A stretch of 64,000 bases of DNA from Bacillota bacterium (GCA_023395555.1 JAEWYQ010000037.1:40276-104275); one strand, 5' to 3'; shown: positions 38,590 through 47,854, counted from the stretch's first letter. The notes: generated by a model from the sequence alone, not told the origin. Numbers and translations: made by a program.

Positions 38590-39215
38590 TGCGTATCGGC
38601 GTGGATAAAGGTCAGCAAGCCGGAAAGCACGAAACTAAGCATAACTGGCTAAAGGATAACGGTCATGAGCTGCTTGAATGCCCGATTCCGGTGGGCGATT
38701 ACATAGAGATAACCGAGAAGGTACAGTCGGTCATTGACCGGCGTGGAGACAAATTGAAGAAGATGGATTTCATGGGATCGGTCAGAATATCGGTCGATAC
38801 CAAACAGGACTTACAGGAAGTTTACAATAATGTAATCGGAAAATCACATTTCCGTTTCCGTGACGAATGTATCCTAGCCCAACAGAATTCCATCAAACTA
38901 TACATTCTTGTCGAACATGGACAAGGCATAAAATCCCTGGATGATGTCCCAAAATGGAAAAATCCCAGGATATCAAAATACGAAAGAGAAATAAGGCGGC
39001 AGTTTAATATACCAAAAGATGCAGATGTCAAAGCAGAGATATTGGAATTGCGTAGGCATGGAGCTGATATTAAGAAGCCGCCTGTATCGTCTGAGCAGCT
39101 TGCGGCTACCATGCGGACATTTGAAGAGAAATATGGTGTACAGTGGATTTTCTGCCGGAAGGAAGAGACAGGGCACAGGATTGTTGAATTATTGGGAGGG
39201 TTTACAGATGCTTGA
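38589..39215 (+). CDS. ERCC4-type nuclease
   Basis: This 208-residue protein shows Val-Gly-Asp-Tyr-Ile-Glu and Ser-Val-Asp-Thr-Lys-Gln-Asp-Leu-Gln-Glu, the spacing of an ERCC4/XPF-like active site, and Lys-Leu-Tyr-Ile-Leu-Val-Glu. Similar phage proteins cut branched DNA. The C-terminal part may bind DNA. It lies just upstream of the primase and helicase genes, so it probably acts in replication or recombination. Confidence 0.7.
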   Translation: MRIGVDKGQQAGKHETKHNWLKDNGHELLECPIPVGDYIEITEKVQSVIDRRGDKLKKMDFMGSVRISVDTKQDLQEVYNNVIGKSHFRFRDECILAQQNSIKLYILVEHGQGIKSLDDVPKWKNPRISKYEREIRRQFNIPKDADVKAEILELRRHGADIKKPPVSSEQLAATMRTFEEKYGVQWIFCRKEETGHRIVELLGGFTDA

Positions 39216-39381
39216 TATCGTGGATATTAAGGTTGCAGCAAAAAAGAAGCAAATCGAATTTTATGTCAAAGGACAGTACATCTACTGTCGAGATTGTCAA
39301 AACGGAGAAACCGTTGCTGTCAAAGACGACATTCCTGTCGAAAAGTTCAAGAAGGATGCGGATGGTGGATTTTATGGTTAG
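39208..39381 (+). CDS. Small hypothetical protein
   Basis: This 57-residue frame starts at ATG 39208 behind GGGAGGG, inside the end of the nuclease gene. It is basic, with Cys-Arg-Asp-Cys in the middle. Function unknown. Confidence 0.5.
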   Translation: MLDIVDIKVAAKKKQIEFYVKGQYIYCRDCQNGETVAVKDDIPVEKFKKDADGGFYG

Positions 39382-39398
39382 GAAAGAAGTGATACCCC

Positions 39399-39917
39399 AT
39401 GACCAAAGATGACTTCTACATTATCCGTAATTCCGTAACCATGGAGCAGGTGCTTGCCAGTTATGGCATCAGCAGGAATCGCAAGGGGATGATATCTTGT
39501 CCTTTCCATGAGGAGCGCACCGCCTCCATGAGCATCAAGCGTTATGGATACAGATGCTTCGGGTGTGGGGCCTCGGGTGACATGATTAAATTTGTATCAG
39601 GCTATGAAAACCTCACGCCACATGAAGCAGGGTTAATGCTGGCTGACCGATTTAACATCCCTATTTCCGAGAAGGGAGAAGTTGACGAAGAGACGCGCCG
39701 TAAGGCCCAACAAGCGATTTTGCGCCATGAGCGTGAATTACATAGGCAAGAGCAAATTAGAGCGGAACTGAAGCAAATAGCTGCATTGTTGCATGGATAT
39801 CAAGAGGCGGTTAAGCATTCCGAGCCATACTCTGATCCATGGTGTTACTGTCAAAACGAAATCCCAGTACTAAAGGGGAAATGGGATCTGCTATTTAGCG
39901 AAATGAGGAGAAATTAA
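39399..39917 (+). CDS. CHC2 zinc-finger primase domain protein
   Basis: This 172-residue protein has a CHC2 zinc-binding domain: Cys-Pro-Phe-His-Glu-Glu and Arg-Cys-Phe-Gly-Cys-Gly-Ala-Ser-Gly-Asp, as in DnaG-type primases. A helical C-terminus with further cysteines follows. There is no full Toprim domain, so it probably helps the helicase downstream recognise template sites. Confidence 0.85.
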   Translation: MTKDDFYIIRNSVTMEQVLASYGISRNRKGMISCPFHEERTASMSIKRYGYRCFGCGASGDMIKFVSGYENLTPHEAGLMLADRFNIPISEKGEVDEETRRKAQQAILRHERELHRQEQIRAELKQIAALLHGYQEAVKHSEPYSDPWCYCQNEIPVLKGKWDLLFSEMRRN

Positions 39918-39975
39918 GCCCCAATGCGGCTGAGGAAGACTGAGGGAAATTGAGACGAAGCGGGGTGAAAACCTT

Positions 39976-41604
39976 TTGGCAATAAATATTGAGAAATTGA
40001 CATCAGATGAAATACTGGCAGATAGTACTTTTGAAGAACTCCTCAGTATGAAGGATGTGGTTGAGAAAACAAAGATTGAAATGTTACTCGCAAAAAAATC
40101 CGCTGAACTGGGTGTCGACAAGCAATACAGCAAATTGCTCACCGCACATAAGAAAAAGAAAAACACTAAAAATTCTAATGATAATCATGAAAATACCATA
40201 TCGGATGGATATGAATTGCTTAATGGAGAGCCAAATTTAAAAAAATGGCATACATTCAGTGAAAGTGGACCAACCGGAGTGATCGATGCGTTTCTTGCAA
40301 ATTATATCACAAAACATTATTACATTTTTGTTGCATCCAAAATGCCGTACATCTATGACGGTGGAGTTTACCGATTGGATGAAACAGAAACAAAACTTAA
40401 ATCCATCATAGAGAACCTTATATATGATAGGGTTGTCACAATTAATATCATTGACCGGGTTTACAGATTGATCATAGCCAACAACTCCCTTCAACGATCA
40501 TGGGAGGATTGGAATAACCACCCGAAATACTGGATTAATTTTAAGAATGGATTTTTTGACCCTATTGAATGGAAGATGCTCCCTCATAACCCGAAATACC
40601 TTTCCATTAATCAGATTCCCCATGAATTTGACCCTGAGGCAAGCCATAGTGGAAGGTCAACGCAGAATTTCCTTGATTATGCAATGCCGAACAAGGGGGA
40701 CCAAGAAATGTTCTGGCAATATTATGGGTACTGCATGACAACAGATACACGCTTCCAGAAGTTTCTTATATTTAAGGGGCAGGGAGGCACCGGCAAAAGC
40801 CAACTTATCCATATTGCTGATGCCATAATAGGAGGCGAAAACCTCAGTAATATTTCAATGGAGCAGCTGAATGAAAGGTTCTTCCCGACCATGTTGCTTG
40901 GGAAATTGCTAAATACCAATGCCGACATCAGAAGCAATGCTCTAGAGACAACCGATGGCATCAAGAGGGCAACCGGTGAAGACTATCTTTTTGCTGAGAG
41001 GAAGGGTAAAGATGGATTTTCTTTCAAGAGTTATGCAAAGCTATTGTTTTCAGCCAACGAGATACCTATTACAACTGAAGAAAAATCCGAGGCCATTTAT
41101 CGAAGGATGATGATTATCAAGGTTGATCGTAAACCAACTGAAGATATGAAAAATATCAATCTGGAGAAGGAGCTTACCAATGAGATCAATTACAGTATCA
41201 TGATGTCGTGTAGGGCTTTGCAGAGACTGTATCAGAACGGGGCATTTTCCGAGACAGAAAGCAGTGTTTCTAATATTGAAGAGCTTCGCATGGAAGCTGA
41301 TAATATCTTTGCTTTCTTGACTGAGAGGACAAAGAAGATACCTGGCAAATCAGCAAAAACCAGTGAAATGTACGAGGAATACGTTAAGTATTGTGATGAT
41401 TTCGGAAGAAAGAAAGTTTCTCTTCATAGTTTCCATAAAAACTTAAAAAATAAAGGATACACGAAGAAGCGTGGCAGCGGTGGCGGATATGAGGTTTATG
41501 AAGATGTCGTTTTGCTGGATGCGAACTCATTGGATGCTGATGAAAATGGATTTGTCAAAGTGGATGCATACCAGCAAGCAGAGGTTCCATGGAAGGTTCA
41601 GTAG
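39976..41604 (+). CDS. P4/D5-type replicative helicase-primase
   Basis: This 542-residue protein starts at TTG 39976. After an N-terminal region of about 150 residues comes a D5-type N-domain, and then Walker A (Lys-Gly-Gln-Gly-Gly-Thr-Gly-Lys-Ser, about residue 270). Asn-Thr-Asn-Ala-Asp-Ile and Lys-Leu-Leu-Phe-Ser-Ala-Asn-Glu-Ile-Pro follow, the SF3 helicase pattern. A winged-helix C-terminus ends the protein. It should unwind DNA at the phage origin together with the CHC2 protein. Confidence 0.85.
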   Translation: MAINIEKLTSDEILADSTFEELLSMKDVVEKTKIEMLLAKKSAELGVDKQYSKLLTAHKKKKNTKNSNDNHENTISDGYELLNGEPNLKKWHTFSESGPTGVIDAFLANYITKHYYIFVASKMPYIYDGGVYRLDETETKLKSIIENLIYDRVVTINIIDRVYRLIIANNSLQRSWEDWNNHPKYWINFKNGFFDPIEWKMLPHNPKYLSINQIPHEFDPEASHSGRSTQNFLDYAMPNKGDQEMFWQYYGYCMTTDTRFQKFLIFKGQGGTGKSQLIHIADAIIGGENLSNISMEQLNERFFPTMLLGKLLNTNADIRSNALETTDGIKRATGEDYLFAERKGKDGFSFKSYAKLLFSANEIPITTEEKSEAIYRRMMIIKVDRKPTEDMKNINLEKELTNEINYSIMMSCRALQRLYQNGAFSETESSVSNIEELRMEADNIFAFLTERTKKIPGKSAKTSEMYEEYVKYCDDFGRKKVSLHSFHKNLKNKGYTKKRGSGGGYEVYEDVVLLDANSLDADENGFVKVDAYQQAEVPWKVQ

Positions 41605-41616
41605 GAGATAGTGGAC

Positions 41617-41850
41617 ATGGATGATAGAAAGCCAACAGCAGATGAGGTGCGTGCATTCTTTGCGGATGAATATAACTTTTATAAAAAATGGATTACTGTA
41701 GCTAAGCCGGATTGGGCGAAAATGAGAGCGGAGTCGCTTCTGATTAGTCACAAGTTTCCATTTAAATATTGCACTCGGCGGCTTGAGTTGACAATTAGTT
41801 TAATTCAGGATTGTTACATTGAGTGCCAGGCAAACAAACAGGACGGGTAA
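41617..41850 (+). CDS. Small hypothetical protein
   Basis: This 77-residue protein starts at ATG 41617 behind AGGAG. It has a helical start (Ala-Asp-Glu-Val-Arg-Ala-Phe-Phe) and no known domain. Confidence 0.5.
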   Translation: MDDRKPTADEVRAFFADEYNFYKKWITVAKPDWAKMRAESLLISHKFPFKYCTRRLELTISLIQDCYIECQANKQDG

Positions 41851-41861
41851 GGAGGATAAGC

Positions 41862-42200
41862 ATGGGCAAGCCGCTATATAAGTGGGACGTGTACGACGTG
41901 ATAAAGGGTAAATATATACTGAATGGCGCAACACTGGAAGAAGTCAGTGACGCCACTGGATGTCCGGTAGGACGCATCTCATGGTATTGCAAATATAATT
42001 ATGTTTATCATGAGAAATATCGGTTTACAAAGGTATCTATCAACAAGGAAGGGATTAAGGAAGATATTAACCTTGAAAAAGACGACCTTACAGACGGTAA
42101 GTCTCGGATGACGCAGATGCCAGATACATTCTTGAAAGAATGGGAAAAGGAATGCCTAAGGGTGAAAAACTGGTTAAGAAAACGCCGGAGGAACACATAA
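41862..42200 (+). CDS. Helix-turn-helix protein
   Basis: This 112-residue protein starts at ATG 41862 behind AAGGAGG. Gly-Ala-Thr-Leu-Glu-Glu-Val-Ser-Asp-Ala-Thr-Gly-Cys-Pro-Val-Gly-Arg-Ile-Ser is a helix-turn-helix, and the basic end suggests DNA binding. It overlaps the next gene by one base. Confidence 0.6.
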   Translation: MGKPLYKWDVYDVIKGKYILNGATLEEVSDATGCPVGRISWYCKYNYVYHEKYRFTKVSINKEGIKEDINLEKDDLTDGKSRMTQMPDTFLKEWEKECLRVKNWLRKRRRNT

Positions 42201-42517
42201 TGAGCGATGCAAGAGATATGCGCAAGTCGGTATGTGGAGGCAAAGACATAAGATGTACATTTGACAAACCAACAATCCAGAACTGCATTAACTGCCCATA
42301 TCCAGACTGCATCCGATCCGACACAGCAGACACAAACGAGCGAATAGCCAGATGGAGAAAGAAAAATCCGGAAAAGGTAAAGGTTATGCGAAGAAGGTAT
42401 TACATAAAGCACTGTGAGACAGAAAAAGCTTATCAACAGTCATATCGGGCTGCGAATATCGAAGAGATCAGACGCAAAGACAGGGCGCGAAAGAGAGCAG
42501 AAAGGCAGGCGGGATAA
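42200..42517 (+). CDS. Basic Cys-containing protein
   Basis: This 105-residue protein probably starts at ATG 42200 behind CGGAGG. The middle has Cys-Ile-Asn-Cys-Pro-Tyr-Pro-Asp-Cys, and the C-terminus is rich in Arg and Lys. It overlaps the next gene by one base. A nucleic acid role is likely but not proven. Confidence 0.55.
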   Translation: MSDARDMRKSVCGGKDIRCTFDKPTIQNCINCPYPDCIRSDTADTNERIARWRKKNPEKVKVMRRRYYIKHCETEKAYQQSYRAANIEEIRRKDRARKRAERQAG

Positions 42518-43221
42518 TGCTAGACCTTGGATTTTACAATATGGATTGCATGGATGGTATGCGGCAGTTTCCTGATAAATACTTCGAACTCGCCACAGTT
42601 GATCCGCCATACTTCTCCGGGCCGGAGAAAAGGGGATATTACGGCAGGACAATAAGCCCTATCGGAGTACAGCGACATTATAAAAAATCTGACAACTGGA
42701 GAGTCCCGGGAAGAGAATATTTTGAAGAACTGGCCAGAGTTTCACAAAATCAAATAATTTGGGGTTGTAATTATTATCAATACATATTTCCCGGCTCCGG
42801 CAGAATTATCTGGGATAAATGCAACGGTGAGAGTAGTTTCTCGGATGCAGAAATAGCCTACTGCAGTATGCATGACAGTGTACGAGTATTCCGGTATATG
42901 TGGAACGGAATGATGCAGGGTAAGTCAATTTCCGAGGGATGGGTACAGGAGGGAGATAAAAGAAAAAACGAGGTCCGCATTCACCCGACACAGAAGCCGG
43001 TAGCTCTCTATGAATGGCTCCTCACCAAATACGCCAAAGCAGGCGACAAAATCCTTGATACCCATGTAGGGAGCGCAAGCAGCTTAATAGCCTGCCACAA
43101 TCTCGGATTTGACTATGTAGGCTTTGAAATCGATAAGACATATTTTGATATGGCTAATGCCACAAAGCAAGCTCACAAAGCCCAGACAAGCATATTTGAT
43201 ATGGGCGTACAACGAATTTAA
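42517..43221 (+). CDS. N4/N6 DNA methyltransferase
   Basis: This 234-residue protein has the catalytic motif Asp-Pro-Pro-Tyr (residue about 31) before the SAM-binding region (Leu-Asp-Thr-His-Val-Gly-Ser-Ala-Ser), so it belongs to the beta-type N4-cytosine/N6-adenine methyltransferases. His-Pro-Thr-Gln-Lys-Pro-Val is also typical. It probably protects phage DNA from host restriction. Confidence 0.85.
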   Translation: MLDLGFYNMDCMDGMRQFPDKYFELATVDPPYFSGPEKRGYYGRTISPIGVQRHYKKSDNWRVPGREYFEELARVSQNQIIWGCNYYQYIFPGSGRIIWDKCNGESSFSDAEIAYCSMHDSVRVFRYMWNGMMQGKSISEGWVQEGDKRKNEVRIHPTQKPVALYEWLLTKYAKAGDKILDTHVGSASSLIACHNLGFDYVGFEIDKTYFDMANATKQAHKAQTSIFDMGVQRI

Positions 43222-43280
43222 CCAGAAAGGAGTAAGAGGTTTCCGGCCGGAATAAAGAGCTCTTTACTCCAATAATAAAC

Positions 43281-44669
43281 ATGGAAGACATAATAGTGGA
43301 TGGGTTTGCAGGTAGAGGTGGCGCAAGTGTCGGGATTGAAATGGCATTCGGCAGGTTTGTTACTATGGCAATTAATCATGACCCGGATGCGATAATATGC
43401 CACATGAAAAACCATCCTGATACATTACACTTTACCGAGGATATATTAAGGATTGACCTTCGCAAGCATTTAAAATGGGGCCAAAGGATATCATTTGCAT
43501 GGTTTTCGCCCGATTGTACATCACACAGCATTGCAAAGGGAAGCAAGCCAATTGAGCGAGGGTTGCGCATTCTGCCCATGGGAGTATGGCGAATGTGTAA
43601 GCAGTGTTTGAAATATACGGGCGGTCTGCCTGAAGTTCTCATGATGGAAAATGTAAAAGAGATAATGAAGTGGGGCCCGCTGGATGAAAACAATAAACCA
43701 ATTAAAGAGCGCGAAGGTGAATATTACAACAAATTTATCAGCATTATGAAAGCTCTTGGCTATGAATTTGAATACAGAATTTTAGTCGCAGCCGACTATG
43801 GAGCTCATACAACACGCGAACGGTGGTATGGACAATTTAGAAGTGACGGTAGGCCGATGCAATGGCCTGAACCCACACATTCCAAGGGTGGGGTTAATGG
43901 ATTGTTTCCATGGGAGCCAATCAGCCAAGATATTGATTTCACAGATTTGGGCAGTTCAATATTTACTCGGAAGGTACCACTAAAAGATAAGACACTTTAC
44001 CGGATAGCCGCAGGGATAAAGAAATTTGTTATTGATGATCCGAACCGGTTTATTCTTCCGGACGAAATGGCAGCGCCATTCCTTATCCAGTACCACGGGG
44101 AAACTACCAAAGGCGGCGTAAGAGGTCAAAGTCTCAATGAACCAATCCAGACAATCGATACATCAAATCGATATGCACTGATCACATGCTTTCTGTCTAA
44201 GTTTTATAAGACCGGAACAGGGCAGACGATTAATGATCCAATTCATACCATTACAACGAGCCCTGGACATTTTGCTTTGGTATCGGCATTCTTGATTAAG
44301 TATTACGGTCAAGGCGTTGGGCAGAGTCTTAATGATCCCATCGGGACCATAGTCACAAAGGATCGGTTCGGACTTGTACTTGTGGTTATTGACGGTATAA
44401 CCTATCAGATTGTTGATATCTGGTTCAGAATGCTTAAGCCAGAGGAATTGAAATTGGGTCAGGGATTCCCGAAGGATTACATTATAGACTTTGAAATGCC
44501 GAACGGCAAGAGATATCCAAAGAGTAAACAGGTTGAAGGCATTGGAAACAGCGTTGTACCAATCATGGCCGAGAAGCTTGCATATGCGGCCTGCCCATAT
44601 CTCAAAGTCGGAGAACGGATGCCAAACGCGAGAATTGATGATACCCAGCAACAGTTAAGGTTTGCATAG
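43281..44669 (+). CDS. C5-cytosine DNA methyltransferase
   Basis: This 462-residue protein starts at ATG 43281; no strong ribosome binding site is seen. Motif I is Asp-Gly-Phe-Ala-Gly-Arg-Gly-Gly-Ala-Ser, the catalytic motif is Ser-Pro-Asp-Cys with the nucleophilic Cys near residue 80, and Met-Glu-Asn-Val follows. The middle contains three repeated Leu-Asn-Asp/Glu-Pro-Ile-x-Thr-Ile units, which form the target-recognition part. It methylates cytosine C5 in DNA. It lies next to the N4/N6 enzyme. Confidence 0.85.
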   Translation: MEDIIVDGFAGRGGASVGIEMAFGRFVTMAINHDPDAIICHMKNHPDTLHFTEDILRIDLRKHLKWGQRISFAWFSPDCTSHSIAKGSKPIERGLRILPMGVWRMCKQCLKYTGGLPEVLMMENVKEIMKWGPLDENNKPIKEREGEYYNKFISIMKALGYEFEYRILVAADYGAHTTRERWYGQFRSDGRPMQWPEPTHSKGGVNGLFPWEPISQDIDFTDLGSSIFTRKVPLKDKTLYRIAAGIKKFVIDDPNRFILPDEMAAPFLIQYHGETTKGGVRGQSLNEPIQTIDTSNRYALITCFLSKFYKTGTGQTINDPIHTITTSPGHFALVSAFLIKYYGQGVGQSLNDPIGTIVTKDRFGLVLVVIDGITYQIVDIWFRMLKPEELKLGQGFPKDYIIDFEMPNGKRYPKSKQVEGIGNSVVPIMAEKLAYAACPYLKVGERMPNARIDDTQQQLRFA

Positions 44670-44683
44670 GAGGGATGCACAGA

Positions 44684-44845
44684 ATGACCTATAGAGTTTA
44701 TTACAACGGATGTGGAATAAACGTAGAAGCTGAAAATAAAAAGCAAGCAAGACATAAGGCATGGATGAAATTTACCGAAGCATATCCAACCAAATATGGC
44801 GATTTTATGATGAATATTGAAGATGTGTCGGAGGTGGAAGCATGA
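44684..44845 (+). CDS. Small hypothetical protein
   Basis: This 53-residue frame starts at ATG 44684 behind AGGAGG and overlaps the next gene (ATGA). It has Tyr-Arg-Val-Tyr-Tyr-Asn-Gly and no known domain. Confidence 0.5.
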   Translation: MTYRVYYNGCGINVEAENKKQARHKAWMKFTEAYPTKYGDFMMNIEDVSEVEA

Positions 44846-45099
44846 GTGATCTAATCAGCAGAAAAGCATTGTTAGCAAAGGTTATAGAAGCTAATCCGAT
44901 GGGCGGTATAATTGGTGGTAAATTCATTGAGGATTTAATAAAGAGTGAAGATTGCGCCTATGATGTGGATAAGGTTGTGGAACAGCTAAAAAGCGAAATG
45001 GCAAGCAACCCATATATGTCCGTAGATGTAAATGTAGGGTACGGAGCCGGGATGAGACAGGCTATAAAAATTGTGAGGGGAGGTGGCATGGATGAATAA
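44842..45099 (+). CDS. Small conserved phage protein
   Basis: This 85-residue protein begins Ser-Asp-Leu-Ile-Ser-Arg-Lys-Ala-Leu-Leu, a start I recall from many short clostridial phage proteins, and ends in a Val-Arg-Gly-Gly-Gly region. Function unknown. Confidence 0.6.
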   Translation: MSDLISRKALLAKVIEANPMGGIIGGKFIEDLIKSEDCAYDVDKVVEQLKSEMASNPYMSVDVNVGYGAGMRQAIKIVRGGGMDE

Positions 45100-45436
45100 G
45101 CAAGAGATTGAAAAGGCCATTGAAGCCATGAAAAAACTATATGATTATAATGTATATGGCATAAGCAACAAAGACGTCAGAATCGCCATATCCGCCCTAC
45201 AGCAGCAATTAACTGGTGGATGGATACCGGTATCATCAGGAATATATCCCGAAGATATTTCGCAGAGAGTACTTGCAACATTAAAAAATGAAATGGTATT
45301 AGAAGTATGGTACACGTGCAATGAGTTTAAATTTTTGGAATGCATACCTGGCGGAGGATTAAAGAAAGTAAGCGAATTTAATCCTGTTGTTGCCTGGATG
45401 CCACTGCCGGAACCATGGAAGGAGGAACAGCCATAA
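45092..45436 (+). CDS. DUF551-like protein
   Basis: This 114-residue protein starts at ATG 45092. Gly-Gly-Trp-Ile-Pro-Val-Ser-Ser, Val-Leu-Ala-Thr and the closing Trp-Met-Pro-Leu-Pro-Glu-Pro-Trp are the hallmarks of DUF551 proteins of phages. Function unknown. Confidence 0.75.
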   Translation: MNKQEIEKAIEAMKKLYDYNVYGISNKDVRIAISALQQQLTGGWIPVSSGIYPEDISQRVLATLKNEMVLEVWYTCNEFKFLECIPGGGLKKVSEFNPVVAWMPLPEPWKEEQP

Positions 45437-45480
45437 AAATACACTATTTAGTTGTACATTTTCTTATGAAAGGAGCGGCA

Positions 45481-45924
45481 ATGACAACAATAACATGTGG
45501 ATTAACAGATTGTCTATATAATGAGCGCATGACTTGCAAATGCGACAATATCTCTATCGACGATGACGGTACGTGTGGAGATTATCACGATTATACAGCC
45601 GGGCCAGAATACCAACATAAATTTTACAGAGCAAAACATATTGATTCCGATCAGGGAATCCCTGAAGGATCATACAAGGAGGCCGACAAAGGGAAAAAGC
45701 TTACAATCGATGGTATCACCGTATACTATACGGCTGATGACCGAGAGGGACTTGACGGGATCACCTGTACCGAGGAGATAACAGGGACCTACCTGCCGCT
45801 TGATAGGTTGAGGACAGAGGATGGGCTGGAATTGATTAAGGCCCTTATCCCCAAACGTCCCAAGGTTGCAGATTTACAGGAAGTAGCAAAGGAGCATGAT
45901 GGAAGGTATTCCATTTGCGTATGA
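45481..45924 (+). CDS. Cys-rich hypothetical protein
   Basis: This 147-residue protein starts at ATG 45481 behind AAAGGAG. The N-terminus has Cys-Gly-Leu-Thr-Asp-Cys, Cys-Lys-Cys and Asp-Asp-Asp-Gly-Thr-Cys, a metal-binding-like pattern. The rest is acidic. No family is recognised. Confidence 0.55.
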   Translation: MTTITCGLTDCLYNERMTCKCDNISIDDDGTCGDYHDYTAGPEYQHKFYRAKHIDSDQGIPEGSYKEADKGKKLTIDGITVYYTADDREGLDGITCTEEITGTYLPLDRLRTEDGLELIKALIPKRPKVADLQEVAKEHDGRYSICV

Positions 45925-45958
45925 TTTAGGGCTGCATGGCAGCAGAAAGGGAAATAAC

Positions 45959-46213
45959 ATGGCAAAATTAATCAGAGAATGGGAAAACGGGATAGAGAAG
46001 CGGACGCTGATATTTAGGGGTGAGGAATTATCCTATCACATGATACCGACATCGATAGGTGCTAACGGTGACGCTAAGTGCTTCGTGGGACAATTAGAGG
46101 ATAAGTTTCCGGACGTATCCGAGGATATCCTGGATGAAATTGATCTTCTTGACTGCGAAACCGATGAAGATGAAATATTCCGCATGTTGGAGATTTTGGA
46201 GGAAGCGGAATAG
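45959..46213 (+). CDS. Small acidic protein
   Basis: This 84-residue protein starts at ATG 45959 behind GAAAGGG. It is Glu/Asp-rich at the end and has no known domain. Confidence 0.5.
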   Translation: MAKLIREWENGIEKRTLIFRGEELSYHMIPTSIGANGDAKCFVGQLEDKFPDVSEDILDEIDLLDCETDEDEIFRMLEILEEAE

Positions 46214-46267
46214 TATAATCACTCAATCCGTCCGGCCAGTCCGGGATTGATATAAGGCGGTGATAAA

Positions 46268-47182
46268 ATCAAGATAGGATTAATAGATGTAGATGGACAT
46301 AACTTCCCGAACTTACCAATCATGAAGCTCTCTGCATGGCACCGGCAGCAAGGAGACACCACGGAATGGTATGATCCGATTAGGGCATTGACTGAAGGGG
46401 AGTATGACCGAGTATATATGTCAAAGGTATTTACCTTCACACTGGACTATGACAATCAGATATATGCAAGGGAGATTATCAAAAGCGGTACAGGCTATTA
46501 TTATCCGGACGGCGGTCCGCCGCTCCCGGATTACATAGAGCATATCTACCCGGATTATACCCTTTACGGAATCACGGATACCGCATACGGCTTCCTTACC
46601 AGAGGATGCCCAAAAGGAAACCTACATAAATACTGCTGTGTCAGCCAGAAGGAGGGATATTGTTCTCATAAAGTTGCTGATCTGCCAGAGTTTTGGAGCG
46701 GACAGAAAAACATTATACTTCTTGATCCGAATATCACAGCCTGCAAGGACTGTAACAGCCTCTTTCAACAGCTCATTGACAGTAAAGCTTGGATAGACTT
46801 CTCCCAGGGGTTAGATATGCAACTCATGACACCGGAAAGGGCGGAATTACTCAAGCGTATGAAGATCAAGACAGTGCATTTTGCTCTGGATAACTGGGAT
46901 GAATTTGAAACCGCTGTGCCGAAGTTTAAAGATTTCAAGGAGATTACCGGATGGGATAGACGGAAGATGGGTGTATATGTACTCACCAATTTTGATACTA
47001 CCCATGAGCAGGATTTGGAGCGGATATATACTCTGCGAGACCTTGGGTATCACCCATATGTGATGATCTATGATAAAGAAAAAGTGAAACCGAGGGCAAC
47101 GGTCAAGAAGCTGCAAAGATGGGTTAATAACAGGAGATTGTTTGAGACTATACCGAGATTTGAGGATTATATAGCGCAGTAA
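46268..47182 (+). CDS. Radical-SAM-like phage protein with unusual start and cluster motif
   Basis: The conserved N-terminus Ile-Gly-Leu-Ile-Asp-Val-Asp-Gly-His-Asn-Phe-Pro-Asn-Leu is in frame upstream of ATG 46322, and AAGGCGGTG lies before ATC 46268, where relatives I recall have ATG. The protein is therefore about 304 residues from ATC or 286 from ATG 46322. Gly-Phe-Leu-Thr-Arg-Gly-Cys-Pro-Lys-Gly matches the cluster region, but the usual Cys-x3-Cys-x2-Cys is Cys-x8-Cys-Cys here. The C-terminus (Trp-Val-Asn-Asn-Arg, Pro-Arg-Phe-Glu-Asp-Tyr) fits the family. It may be decaying or a variant. Confidence 0.7.
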   Translation: MKIGLIDVDGHNFPNLPIMKLSAWHRQQGDTTEWYDPIRALTEGEYDRVYMSKVFTFTLDYDNQIYAREIIKSGTGYYYPDGGPPLPDYIEHIYPDYTLYGITDTAYGFLTRGCPKGNLHKYCCVSQKEGYCSHKVADLPEFWSGQKNIILLDPNITACKDCNSLFQQLIDSKAWIDFSQGLDMQLMTPERAELLKRMKIKTVHFALDNWDEFETAVPKFKDFKEITGWDRRKMGVYVLTNFDTTHEQDLERIYTLRDLGYHPYVMIYDKEKVKPRATVKKLQRWVNNRRLFETIPRFEDYIAQ

Positions 47183-47243
47183 TTTGATATAGATGCAGGA
47201 GTGACAGGCGGGACCGGCTCCTGCATCGGGAAGGAAGATAACC

Positions 47244-47636
47244 ATGGATAGATTAACCAGGTGGAATGAAGTGACTGAAGGGGCAGAGCTTATTGAGTAT
47301 GATTGGGAAGAATGGAAAGAGCTAATGTACTCAATGGATGATCTAAATAATTTTAGAATGAGCATAGCTGTGAATAAACTTGCAGAGTACGAAGACCTAA
47401 ATGAAAAATGCATAGAGGCAACCGGGTGCGGGTTGGAGATGCTGCAAACAAAACATGCGGAGTTTATAGATGATATTTCGGAGTTGTATGCGTATCGTAA
47501 TACAGGATTAACTCCGGGGGAAATCAAAGATCATGAAGAGATGTTTGCAGCATACCGTCATGTATGCGGAGGGAAATCACCGGAGGAAATAAGAAACCTA
47601 ATAGACCCAGACGCTGGCAGCAGGGAGGAAAAATGA
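47244..47636 (+). CDS. Conserved phage protein
   Basis: This 130-residue protein begins Met-Asp-Arg-Leu-Thr-Arg-Trp and has Ala-Val-Asn-Lys-Leu-Ala-Glu-Tyr-Glu-Asp, a very common pattern in small phage proteins of Clostridia. It is acidic and helical. Function unknown. Confidence 0.65.
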   Translation: MDRLTRWNEVTEGAELIEYDWEEWKELMYSMDDLNNFRMSIAVNKLAEYEDLNEKCIEATGCGLEMLQTKHAEFIDDISELYAYRNTGLTPGEIKDHEEMFAAYRHVCGGKSPEEIRNLIDPDAGSREEK

Positions 47637-47836
47637 ATTCGATAAAATTGTTAATATATGTATGGATCACAGATCAATGGAGGAAAAAGATCAGAAAGCA
47701 ATGCGAGAAGCAAAAAGGATGCAAGTCATGCAATCAATTCCTTCCGGAAACCAGAGAGTGTAAAACAATGAAGGAAATTGACCGCAGGAAGAAAATCATC
47801 ACGGAACTAAAAGCAAAGACTAAGTATTTCACATAA
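47633..47836 (+). CDS. Small basic protein
   Basis: This 67-residue protein overlaps the previous stop by four bases (ATGA) and has AGGGAGG upstream. It is Lys/Arg-rich with Gly-Cys-Lys-Ser-Cys. Function unknown. Confidence 0.5.
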   Translation: MNSIKLLIYVWITDQWRKKIRKQCEKQKGCKSCNQFLPETRECKTMKEIDRRKKIITELKAKTKYFT

Positions 47837-47854
47837 GGAGAGGGGGATTACAAT

